The notes under the pieces: model-generated
What the model was told of the DNA's origin: nothing
Database searches by the model: none
What the model saw: only the letters and a program-made list of their open reading frames with translations
Shown here: piece by piece, positions 10,890 to 23,400 of the stretch
Position numbering within the stretch: the first letter of the stretch is position 1
How the letters are laid out: the number at the start of each line of letters is the position of its first letter
Made by a program: the position numbers and the translations under genes
Source: Xestospongia bergquistia
Taxonomy: Eukaryota > Porifera > Demospongiae > Haplosclerida > Petrosiidae
Length of the DNA: 64,000 nucleotides
Direction: 5' to 3'
NCBI GenBank assembly: GCA_963965975.1
Contig: OZ014414.1
Span: 4,563,501-4,627,500 of the forward strand

Positions 10890-12500
10890 GTAAGTTATTT
10901 TGCATTAACGCGCTACAGTCTGTACGTTGAAGACTTTAGAAGGTTTAGACTATTGAGTGACGCTTATAAAGTAAACTGGTCTCTCTAAAGGACTTTATGG
11001 CAATAACTAAATAAACAGCTATTAACAGTTTAGTAAGTTAGTTTGCATTAACGCTCTAAAGTCTTTAAGTTAAAGACTTTAGAAGGCTTAGACTATTGAG
11101 AGAAGTTTATAAAGTAAACTGCTCAGTCTAAAGGACTTTATGGCACTAACTAAATAAACAGCTATTAACAGTTTAGTAAGTTAGTTTGCATTAAAGCTCT
11201 AAAGTCTTTAAGTTAATGACTTTAGAAGATTTAGACTATTGAGAGAAGTTTCTAAAGTAAACTGCTCAGTCTAAAGGACTTTATGGCACTAACTAAATAA
11301 ACAGCTATTAACAGTTTAGTAAGTTAGTTTGCATTAACGGTCTAACGTCTTTAAGTTAAAGACTTTAGAAGGTTTAGACTATTGTGAGTTTATAAAGTAA
11401 ACTGCTCAGTCTAAAGGACTTTACGGCACTAACTAAATAAACAGCTATTAACAGTTTAGTAAGTTAGCTTGCATTGACGCACTAAAGTCTTTAAGTTAAA
11501 GACTTTAGAAGGTTTAGACTATTGAGAGAAGTTTATAAAGTAAACTGCTCAGTCTAAAGGACTTTATGGCACTAACTAAATAAACAGCTATTAACAGTTT
11601 AGTAAGTTAGTTTGCATTAACGCTCTAAAGTCTTTAAGTTAAAGACTTTAGAAGGTTTAGACTATTGAGAGATGTTTATAAAGTAAACTGTTCAGTCTAA
11701 AGGACTTTATGGCACTAACTAAATAAACGGCTATTAACAGTTTCGTAAGTTATTTTGCATTAACGCTCTAAAGTCTTTAAGTTGAAGACTTTAGAAGCTT
11801 TAGACTATTGAGTGACGCTTATAAAGTAAACTGGTCTCTCTAAAGGACTTTATGGCAATAACTAAATAAACAGCTATTAAGAGTTTAGTAAGTTAGTTTT
11901 CATTAACGCTCTAAAGTCTTTAAGTTAAAGACTTTAGAAGGCTTAGACTATTGAGAGAAGTTTATAAAGTAAACTGCTCAGTCTAAAGGACTTTATGGCA
12001 CTAACTAAATAAACAGCTATTAACAGTTTAGTAAGTTAGTTTGCATTAACGCTCTAAAGTCTTTTAGTTAAAGACTTTAGAAGATTTAGACTATTGAGAG
12101 AGGTGTATAAAGTAAACTGCTCAGTCTAAAGGACTTTATGGCACTAACTAAATAAACAGCTATTAACAGTTTAGTAAGTTAGTTTGCATTAACGCTCTAA
12201 CGTCTTTAAGTTAAAGACTTTAGAAGGTTTAGACTATTGAGAGTTTATAAAGTCAACTGCTCAGTCTAAAGGACTTTACGGCACTAACTAAATGAACAGC
12301 TATTAACAGTTTAGTAAGTTAGCTTGCATTGACGCTCTAAAGTCTTTAAGTTAAAGACTTTAGAAGGTTTAGACTATTGAGAGAAGTTTATAAAGTAAAC
12401 TGCTCAGTCTAAAGGACTTTATGGCACTAAGTAAATAGACAGCTATTAACAGTTTAGTAAGTTAGTTTGCATTAACGCTCTAAAGTCTTTAAGTTAAAGA
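10890..12500 (+). repeat. Tandem higher-order repeat: two copies of an 855-bp (6-monomer) block
   Basis: GTTATTTTGCAT (10895 and 11750) and AGCTTGCATTGACGC (about 11466 and 12321) recur at an 855-bp offset. So does a shortened monomer with GAGTTTATAAAG in place of GAGAGAAGTTTATAAAG. The two copies have more differences than the 2,146-bp pair, so this event looks older. Ends are approximate. Confidence 0.75.
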
Positions 12501-13611
12501 CTTTAGATTGTTTAGACTATTGAGAGAAGTTTATAAAGTAAACTGCTCAGTCTAAAGGACTTTATGGCACTAACTAAATAAACAGTTATTAACAGTTTAG
12601 TAAGTTAGTTTGCATTAACGCTCTAAAGTCTTTAAGTTAAAGAGGTTTAGACTATTGAGAGAAGTTTATAAAGTAAACTGCTCAGTCTAAAGGACTCTAT
12701 GGCACTAACTAAATAAACAGCTATTAACAGTTTAGGAAGTTTGTTTGCATTAACGCTCTAAAGTCTTTAAGATAAAGACTTTAGAAGCTTTAGACTATTG
12801 AGAGAAGTTCATAAAGTAAACTGCTCAGTCTAAAGGACTTTATGGCACTAACTAAATGAACTGCTATTAACAGTTTAGTAAGTAAGTTTGCGTTAACACT
12901 CTAAAGTCATTAAGTTAAAGACTTTAGAAGGTTTAGACTATTAAGTGAATCTTACAAAATAAACTGCTCTGTCTAAAGGACATTATGGAACTAACTATAT
13001 AAACAGCTATTAAGAGTTTAGTAAGTTAGTTTGCATTAACGCTCTAAAGTCTTTAAGTTAAAGACATTAGAAGATTTAGACTATTGAGAGAAGTTTATAA
13101 AGTAAACTGCTCAGTCTAAAGGACTTTATGGCACTATGTAAATGAAGAGCTATTAACAGCTTAGTAAGTAAGTTTGCATTAACATCCTAAAGTCATTAAG
13201 TTAAAGACTTTAGAAGGTTTAGACTATTGAGTGAATCTTCCAAAATAAACTACTCCGTCTAAAGGACTTTATGGCACTGACTAAATAAACAGCTATTAAC
13301 AGTTTAGTAAGTTAGTTTGCATTAACGCTCTAAAGTCTTTAAGTCAAAGACTTTAGAAGCTTTAGACTATTGGGAGAAGTTTATAAAGTAAACTGCTCAG
13401 TCTAAAGGACTTTATGGCACTAACTAAATAAACAGCTATTAACAGTTTAGTAAGTTAGTTTGCATTTACGCTCTAAAGTCTTTAAGTTAAAGACTTTAGA
13501 AAGTTTAGACTATTAAGAGAAGTTTATAAAGTAAACTGCTCAGTCTAAAGGACTTTATGGCACTAACTAAATAAACAGCTATTAACAGTTTAGTAAGTTA
13601 GTTTGCGTTAA

Positions 13612-16600
13612 CGCTCTAAAGTCTTTAAGTTAAAGACTTTAGATTGTTTAGACTATTGAGAGAAGTTTATAAAGTAAACTGCTCAGTCTAAAGGACTTTA
13701 TGGCACTAACTAAATAAACAGCTATTAACAGTTTAGTAAGTTAGTTTGCATTAACGCTCTAAAGTCTTTAAGTTAAAGACTTTAGAAGGTTTAGACTATT
13801 GAGAGAAGTTTATAAAGTAAACTGCTCAGTCTAAAGGACTCTATGGCACTAACTAAATAAACAGCTATTAACAGTTTAGTAAGTTAGTTTGCATTAACAC
13901 TCTAAAGTCTTTAAGATAAAGACTTTAGAAGCTTTAGACTATTGAGAGAAGTTCATAAAGTAAACTGCTCAGTCTAAAGGACTTTATGGCACTAACTAAA
14001 TGAACTGCTATTAACAGTTTAGTAAGTAAGTTTGCGTTAACACTCTAAAGTCATTAAGTTAAAGACTTTAGAAGGTTTAGACTATTAAGTGAATCTTACA
14101 AAATAAACTGCTCTGTCTAAAGGACTTTATGGAACTAACTAAATAAACAGCTATTAACAGTTTGGTAAGTTAGTTTGCATTAACGCTCTAAAGTCTTTAA
14201 GTTAAAGTCATTAGAAGATTTAGACTATTGAGAGAAGTTTATAAAGTAAACTGCTCAGTCTAAAGGACTTTATGGCACTATCAAAATGAAGAGCTATTAA
14301 CAGCTTAGTAAGTAAGTTTGCATTAACACCCTAAAGTCATTAAGTTAAAGACTTTAGAAGGTTTAGACTATTGAGTGAATCTTCCAAAATAAACTACTCC
14401 GTCTACAGGACTTTATGGCACTGACTAAATAAACAGCTATTAACAGTTTACTAAGTTAGTTTGCATTAACGCTCTAAAGTCTTTAAGTTAAAGTCTTTAG
14501 AAGCTTTAGACTGTTGGGAGAAGTTTATAAAGTAAACTGCTCAGTCTAAAGGACTTTGTGGCACTAACTAAATAAACAGCTATTAACAGTTTAGTAAGTT
14601 AGTTTGCATTAACGCTCTAAAGTCTTTAAGTTAAAGACTTTAGAAAGTTTAGACTATTAAGAGAAGATTATAAAGTAAACTGCTTAGTCTAAAGGACTTT
14701 ATGGCACTAACTAAATAAACAGCTATTAACGGTTTAGTAAGTTAGTTTGCATTAACGCTCTAAAGTCTTTAAGTTAAAGACTTTAGAAGCTTTAGACTAT
14801 TGGGAGAAGTTTATAAAGTAAACTGCTCAGTCTAAAGGACTTTATGGCAGTAACTAAATAAACAGCTATTACCAGTTTAGTAAGTTAGTTTGCATTAACG
14901 CTCTAAAGTCTTTAAGTTAAAAACTTTATAAGGTTTAGACTATTGAGAGAAGGTTATAAAGTAAACTGCTCAGTCTAAAGGACTTTATGGCACTAACTAA
15001 ATGAACTGCTATTAACAGTTTAGTAAGTAAGTTTGCGTTAACACTCTAAAGTCATTAAGTTAAAGACTTTAGAAGGTTTAGACTATTGAGTGAATCTTAC
15101 AAAATAAACTGCTCTGTCTAAAGGACTTTATGGCACTAACTAAATATACAGCTATTAACAGTTTAGTAAGTTAGTTTGCATTAACGCTCTAAAGTCTTTA
15201 AGTTAAAGACTTTAGAAGGTTTAGACTATTGAGAGAAGTTTATAAAGTAAACTGCTCAGTCTAAAGGACTTTATGGCACTAACTAAATGAACAGCTATTA
15301 ACAGTTTAGTAAGTAAGTTTGCATTAACACTGTAAAGTCATTAAGTTAAAGACTTTAGAAGGTTTAGACTATTGAGTGAGTCTTACAAAATAAACTACTC
15401 CGTCTAAAGGACTTTATGGCACTAACTAAATAAACAGCTATTAACAGTTTAGTAAGTTAGTTTGCATTAACGCTCTAAAGTCTTTAAGTTAAAGACATTA
15501 GAAGCTTTAGACTATTGAGAGAAGTTTATAAAGTAAACTGCTCAGTCTAAAGGACTTTATGGCACTAACTAAATAAACAGCTATTAACATTTTAGTAAGT
15601 TAGTTTGCATTAACGCTCTAAACTCTTTAAGTTAAAGAGTTTAGAAGGTTTAGACTATTGAGAGAAGTTTATAAAGTAAACTGCTCAGTCTAAAGGAGTC
15701 GATGGCACTAACTAAATAAACAGCTATTAACAGTTTAGTAAGTTAGTTTGCATTAACGCTCTAAAGTCTTTAAGTTAAAGACTTTAGAAGGTTTAGACTA
15801 TTGAGAGAAGTTTATAAAGTAAACTGTTCAGTCTAAAGGACTTTATGGCACTAACTAAATAAACAGCTATTAACAGTTTAGTAAGTTAGTTTGCATTAAC
15901 GCTCTAACGTCTTTAAGTTAAAGACTTTAGAAGGTTTAGACTATTGAGAGTTTATAAAGTAAACCGCTCAGTCTAAAGGACTTTACGGCACTAACAAAAT
16001 AAACAGCTATTAACAGTTTAGTAAGTTAGCTTGCATTGACGCTCTAAAGTCTTTAAGTTAAAGACATTAGAAGGTTTAGACTATTGAGAGAAGTTTATAA
16101 AGTAAACTGCTCAGTCTAAAGGACTTTATGGCACTAACTAAATAAACAGCTATTAACAGTTTAGTAAGTTAGTTTGCATTAACGCTCTAAAGTCTTTAAG
16201 TTAAAGACTTTAGAAGGTTTAGACTATTGAGAGTTTATAAAGTAAACTGCTCAGTCTAAAGGACTTTACGGCACTAACAAAATAAACAGCTATTAACAGT
16301 TTAGTAAGTTAGCTTGCATTGACGCTGTAAAGTCTTTAAGTTAAAGACATTAGAAGGTTTAGACTATTGAGAGAAGTTTATAAAGTAAACTGCTCAGTCT
16401 AAAGGACTTTATGGCACTAACTAAATAAACAGCTATTAACAGTTTAGTAAGTTAGTTTGCATTAACGCTCTAAAGTCTTTAAGTTAAAGACTTTAGAAGG
16501 TTTAGACTATTGAGAGAAGTTCATAAAGTAAACTGCTCAGTCTAAAGGACTTTATGGCACTAACTAAATGAACTGCTATTAACAGTTTAGTAAGTAAGTT

Positions 16601-19600
16601 TGCGTTAACACTCTAAAGTCATTAAGTTAAAGACTTTATAAGGTTTAGACTATTAAGTGAATATTCCAAAATAAACTGCTCTGTCTCAAGGACTTTATGG
16701 CACTAACTAAATAAACAGCTATTAACAGTTTAGTAAGTTAATTTGCATTAACGCTCTAAAGTCTTTAAGTTAAAGACTTTAGAAGATTTAGACTATTGAG
16801 AGAAGTTTATAAAGTAAACTGCTCAGTCTAAAGGACTTTATGGCACTAACTAAATGAACAGCTATTAACAGTTTAGTAAGTAAGTTTGCATTAAACCCTA
16901 AAGTCACTAAGTTAAAGACTTTAGAAGGTTTAGACTATTGAGTGAATCTTACAAAATAAACTACTCCGTATAAAGGACTTTATGGCACTGACTAAATAAA
17001 CAGCTATTAACAGTTTAGTAAGTTAGTTTGCATTAACGCTCTAAAGTCTTTAAGTTAAAGACTTTACATTGTTTAGACTATTGAGAGAAGTTTATAAAGT
17101 AAACTGCTCAGTCTAAAGGACTTTATGGCACTAACTAAATAAACAGCTATTAACAGTTTAATAAGTTAGTTTGCATTAACGCTCTAAAGTCTTTAAGTTA
17201 AAGACTTTAGAAGGTTTAGACTATTGAGAGAAGTTTATAAAGTAAACTGCTCAGTCTAAAGGACTCTATGGCACTAACTAAATAAACAGCTATTAACAGT
17301 TTAGTAAGTTAGTTTGCATTAACACTCTAAAGTCTTTAAGATAAAGACTTTAGAAGCTTTAGACTATTGAGAGAAGTTCATAAAGTAAACTGCTCAGTCT
17401 AAAGGACTTTATGGCACTAACTAAATGAACTGCTATTAACAGTTTAGTAAGTAAGTTTGCGTTAACACTCTAAAGTCATTAAGTTAAAGACTTTAGAAGG
17501 TTTAGACTATTAAGTGAATCTTACAAAATAAACTGCTCTGTCTAAAGGACTTTATGGAACTAACTAAATAAACAGCTATTAACAGTTTAGTAAGTTAGTT
17601 TGCATTAACGCTCTAAAGTCTTTAAGTTAAAGACATTAGAAGATTTAGACTATTGAGAGAAGTTTATAAAGTAAACTGCTCAGTCTAAAGGACTTTATGG
17701 CACTATCTAAATGAAGAGCTTTTAACAGCTTAGTAAGTAAGTTTGCATTAACACCCTAAAGTCATTAAGTTAAAGACTTTAGAAGGTTTAGACTATTGAG
17801 TGAACCTTCCAAAATAAACTACTCCGTCTAAAGGACTTTATGGCACTGACTAAATAAACAGCTATTAACAGTTTAGTAAGTTAGTTTGCATTAACGCTCT
17901 AAAGTCTTTAAGTTAAAGACTTTAGAAGCTTTAGACTATTGGGAGAAGTTTATAAAGTAAACTGCTCAGTCTAAAGGACTTTGTGGCACTAACTAAATAA
18001 ACAGCTATTAACAGTTTAGTAAGTTAGTTTGCATTAACGCTCTAAAGTCTTTAAGTTAAAGACTTTAGAAAGTTTAGACTATTAAGAGAAGATTATAAAG
18101 TAAACTGCTTAGTCTAAAGGACTTTATGGCACTAACTAAATAAACAGCTATTAACGGTTTAGTAAGTTAGTTTGCATTAACGCTCTAAAGTCTTTAAGTT
18201 AAAGACTTTAGAAGCTTTAGACTATTGGGAGAAGTTTATAAAGTAAACTGCTCAGTCTAAAGGACTTTATGGCACTAACTAAATAAACAGCTATTACCAG
18301 TTTAGTAAGTTAGTTTGCATTAACGCTATAAAGTCTTTAAGTTAAAGACTTTAGAAGCTTTAGACTATTGGGAGAAGTTTATAAAGTAAACTGCTCAGTC
18401 TAAAGGACTTTGTGGCACTAACTAAATAAACAGCTATTAACAGTTTAGTAAGTTAGTTTGCGTTAACACTCTAAAGTCATTAAGTTAAAGACTTTAGAAG
18501 GTTTAGACTATTGAGTGAATCTTACAAAATAAACTGCTCTGTCTAAAGGACTTTATGGCACTAACTAAATATACAGCTATTAACAGTTTAGTAAGTTAGT
18601 TTGCATTAACGCTCTAAAGTCTTTAAGTTAAAGACTTTAGAAGGTTTAGACTATTGAGAGAAGTTTATAAAGTAAACTGCTCAGTCTAAAGGACTTTATG
18701 GCACTAACTAAATGAACAGCTATTAACAGTTTAGTAAGTAAGTTTGCATTAACACTCTAAAGTCATTAAGTTAAAGACTTTAGAAGGTTTAGACTATTGA
18801 GTGAGTCTTACAAAATAAACTACTCCGTCTAAAGGACTTTATGGCACTAACTAAATAAACAGCTATTAACAGTTTAGTAAGTTAGTTTGCATTAACGCTC
18901 TAAAGTCTTTAAGTTAAAGACATTAGAAGCTTTAGACTATTGAGAGAAGTTTATAAAGTAAACTGCTCAGTCTAAAGGACTTTATGGCACTAACTAAATA
19001 AACAGCTATTAACATTTTAGTAAGTTAGTTTGCATTAACGCTCTAAACTCTTTAAGTTAAAGACTTTAGAAGGTTTAGACTATTGAGAGAAGTTTATAAA
19101 GTAAACTGCTCAGTCTAAAGGAGTCGATGGCACTAACTAAATAAACAGCTATTAACAGTTTAGTAAGTTAGTTTGCATTAACGCTCTAAAGTCTTTAAGT
19201 TAAAGACTTTAGAAGGTTTAGACTATTGAGAGAAGTTTATAAAGTAAACTGTTCAGTCTAAAGGACTTTATGGCACTAACTAAATAAACAGCTATTAACA
19301 GTTTAGTAAGTTAGTTTGCATTAACGCTCTAACGTCTTTAAGTTAAAGACTTTAGAAGGTTTAGACTATTGAGAGTTTATAAAGTAAACTGCTCAGTCTA
19401 AAGGACTTTACGGCACTAACAAAATAAACAGCTATTAACAGTTTAGTAAGTTAGCTTGCATTGACGCTCTAAAGTCTTTAAGTTAAAGACATTAGAAGGT
19501 TTAGACTATTGAGAGAAGTTTATAAAGTAAACTGCTCAGTCTAAAGGACTTTATGGCACTAACTAAATAAACAGCTATTAACAGTTTAGTAAGTTAGTTT

Positions 19601-20460
19601 GCATTAACGCTCTAAAGTCTTTAAGTTAAAGACTTTAGAAGGTTTAGACTATTGAGAGTTTATAAAGTAAACTGCTCAGTCTAAAGGACTTTACGGCACT
19701 AACAAAATAAACAGCTATTAACAGTTTAGTAAGTTAGCTTGCATTGACGCTGTAAAGTCTTTAAGTTAAAGACATTAGAAGGTTTAGACTATTGAGAGAA
19801 GTTTATAAAGTAAACTGCTCAGTCTAAAGGACTTTATGGCACTAACTAAATAAACAGCTTTTAACAGTTCAGTAAGTTAGTTTGCATTAACGCTCTAAAG
19901 TCTTTAAGTTAAAGACTTTAGAAGGTTTAGACTATTGAGAGAAGTTCATAAAGTAAACTGCTCAGTCTAAAGGACTTTATGGCACTAACTAAATGAACTG
20001 CTATTAACAGTTTAGTAAGTAAGTTTGCGTTAACACTCTAAAGTCATTAAGTTAAAGACTTTATAAGGTTTAGACTATTAAGTGAATCTTACAAAATAAA
20101 CTGCTCTGTCTCAAGGACTTTATGGCACTAACTAAATAAACAGCTATTAACAGTTTAGTAAGTTAATTTGCATTAACGCTCTAAAGTCTTTAAGTTAAAG
20201 ACTTTAGAAGATTTAGACTATTGAGAGAAGTTTATAAAGTAAACTGCTCAGTCTAAAGGACTTTATGGCACTAACTAAATGAACAGCTATTAACAGTTTA
20301 GTAAGTAAGTTTGCATTAACACCCTAAAGTCACTAAGTTAAAGACTTTAGAAGGTTTAGACTATTGAGTGAATCTTACCAAATAAACTACTCCGTATAAA
20401 GGACATTATGGCACTGACTAAATAAACAGCTATTAACAGTTTAGTAAGTTAGTTTGCATT
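13612..20460 (+). repeat. Tandem higher-order repeat: two copies of a ~3,425-bp (24-monomer) block
   Basis: Rare variants recur in order at about 3,425 bp. GATTGTTTAG or CATTGTTTAG is near 13643 and 17068. GATAAAGACTTTAGAAGC is at 13915 and 17340. The GGGAGAAG monomers followed by GGACTTTGTGGC, the GAGAGTTTATAAAG short monomers, and CCCTAAAGTCACTAAG (16896 and 20322) follow. The offset is 24 units less a few bases, because short monomers are included. Copy 1 is about 13612-17036 and copy 2 about 17037-20460. Confidence 0.85.
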
Positions 20461-23400
20461 AAAGCTCTAAAGTCTTTAAGTTAAAGACTTTAGAAGCTTT
20501 AGACTATTGGGAGAAGTTTATAAAGTAAACTGCTCAGTCTAAAGGACTTTATGGCACTAACTAAATAAACAGCTATTAACAGTTTAGTAAGTTAGTTTGC
20601 ATTAACGCTCTAAAGTCTTTAAGTTAAAGACTTTAGAAAGTTTAGACTATTGAGAGAAGTTTATAAAGTAAACTGCTGAGTCTAAAGGACTTTATGGCAC
20701 TAACTAAATAAACAGCTATTAACGGTTTAGTAAGTTAGTTTGCATTAACGCTCTAAAGTCTTTAATTTAAAGACTTTAGAAGGTTTACGCTATTGAGAAA
20801 ATGTTATCAAGTAAAATGCTCAGTGTAAAGGACTTTATTGCACTAACTAATAAAGAGCTATTAAGAGTTTTGTAAGTTATTTTGCTTTAATGCTTTAAAG
20901 TCTTTAAGTTAAAGACTTTAGAAGGTTTAGACTATTGAGTGAATCTTACAAAATAAACTACTCCGTCTAAAGGACTTTATGGCACTAACTAAATAAACAG
21001 CTATTAACAGTTTAGTAAGTTAGTTTGCATTAACGCTCTAAAGTCTTTAAGTTAAAGACTTTAGAAGGTTTAGACTATTGAGAGAAGTTTATAAAGTAAA
21101 CTGCTCAGTCTAAAGGACTCTATGGCACTAACTAAATAAACAGCTATTAACAGTTTAGTAAGTTTGTTTGCATTAACGCTCTAAAGTCATTAAGTTAAAG
21201 ACTTTAGAAGGTTTAGACTATTGAGAGAAGTTTATAAAGTATAGTGCTCAGTCTAAAGGACTTTATGACACTAACTGAATGAGCAGCTATTAACAGTTTA
21301 GTAAGTAAGTTTGCATTAACACTCTAAAGTCATTAAGTTAAAGACTTTAGAAGGTTTAGACTATTGAGAGAAGTTTATAAAGTAAACTGCTCTGTCTAAA
21401 GGACTTTATGGCACTAACTAAATAAACAGGTATAACCAGTTTAGTAAGTTAGTTTGCATTAATGCTCTAAACTCTTTAAGTTAAAGACTTTAGAAGGTAT
21501 AGACTATTGAGAGAAGTTTATAAAGTAAACTGCTCAGTCTAAAGGACATTATGGCACTAACTAAGTAAACAGCTATTAACAGTTTAGTAAGTTAGTTTGC
21601 ATTAACGCTCTAAAGTCCTTAAGTTAAAGACTTTAGAAGGTTTAGACTATTGAGAGAAGTTTATAAAGTAAACTGCTCAGTCTAAAGGACTCTATGGCAC
21701 TAACTAAATAAACAGCCATTAACTGTTTAGTAAGTTAGTTTGCATTAATGCTCTAAAGTCTTTAAGTTAATGTCTTTAGAAGGTTCAGACTATTGAGAGA
21801 AGTTTATAAAGGAAACTGCTCAGTCTAAAGGACTTTATGGCACTAACTAAATGAACAGCTATTAACAGTTTAGTAAGTAAGTTTGCATTAACACTCTAAA
21901 GTCATTAAGTTAAAGACTTCAGAAGGTTTAGACTATTGAGTGACGCTTATAAAGTAAACTGGTCTCTCTAAAGGACTTTATGGCAATAACTAAATAAACA
22001 GCTATTAACAGTTTAGTAAGTTAGTTTGCATTAACGCTCTTAAGTCTTTAAGTTAAAGACTTTAGAAAGATTACACTATTGAGAGCAGTTTATAAAGTAA
22101 ACTACTCAGTCTAAAGGACTTTATGGCACTAACTAAATAAACAGCTATTAACAGTTTAGTAAGTTTGTTTGCATTAACGCTCTAAAGTCTTTAAGTTAAA
22201 GACTTCAGAAGGTTTAGACTATTGAGAGAAGTTTATAAAGTAAACTGTTCAGTCTAAAGGAGTCGATGGCGCTAACTAAATAAACAGCTATTAACTGTTT
22301 AGTAAGTTAGTTTGCATTAACGCTCTAAAGTCTTTAAGTTAAAGACTTTAGAAGGTTTAGACTATTGAGAGAAGTTTATAAAGTAAACTCCTCAGTCTAA
22401 AGGACTCTATGGCACTAACTAAATAAACAGCCATTAACAGTTTAGTCAGTTAGTTTGCATTAACGCTCTAAAGTCATTAAGTTAAAGACTTTAGAAGGTT
22501 TAGACTATTGAGAGAAGTTTATAAAGTAAACTGCTCAGTCTAAAGGACTTTATGGCACTAACTGAATGAGCAGCTATTAACAGTTTAGTAATTAAGTTTG
22601 CATTAACACTCTAAAGTCATTAAGTTAAAGACTTTAGAAGGTTTAGACTATTGAGTGAATCGTACAAAATAAACTGCTCTGTCTAAAGGACTTTATGGCA
22701 CTAACTAAATAAACAGGTATTAACAGTTTAGTAAGTTAGTTTGCATTAATGCTCTAAACTCTTTAAGTTAAAGACTTTAGATGGTATAGACTATTGAGAG
22801 AAGTTTATAAAGTAAACTGCTCAGTCTAAAGGACATTATGGCACTAACTAAATAAACAGCTATTAACAGTTTAGTGAGTTAGTTTGCATTAACGCTCTAA
22901 AGTCTTTAAGTTAAAGACTTTAGAAGGTTTAGACTATTGAGAGAAGTTTATAAAGTAAACTGCTCAGTCTAAAGGAGTCGATGGCACTATCTAAATAAAC
23001 AGCTATTAACAGTTTAGTAAGTTATTTTGCATTAACGCTCTAAAGTCTTTAAGTTAAAGACTTTAGAAGGTTTAGACTATTGAGAGAAGTTTATAAAGTA
23101 AACTTCTCAGTCTAAAGGACTTTATGGCACTAAGTAAATGAACCGCTATTAACAGGTTAGTAAGTAAGTTTGCATTAACACTCTAAAGTCATTAAGTTAA
23201 AGACTTTAGAAGGTTTAGACTATTGAGAGAAGTTTATAAAGTAAACTGTTCAGTCTAAAGGGCTTTATCGCACTAAGTAAATGAACAGTTATTAACAGTT
23301 TAGTAAGTAAGTTTGCATTAACACTCTAAAGTCATTAAGTAAAAGACTTTAGAAGGTTTAGACTATTGAGTGAATCTTACAGAATAAACTCCTCTGTCTA

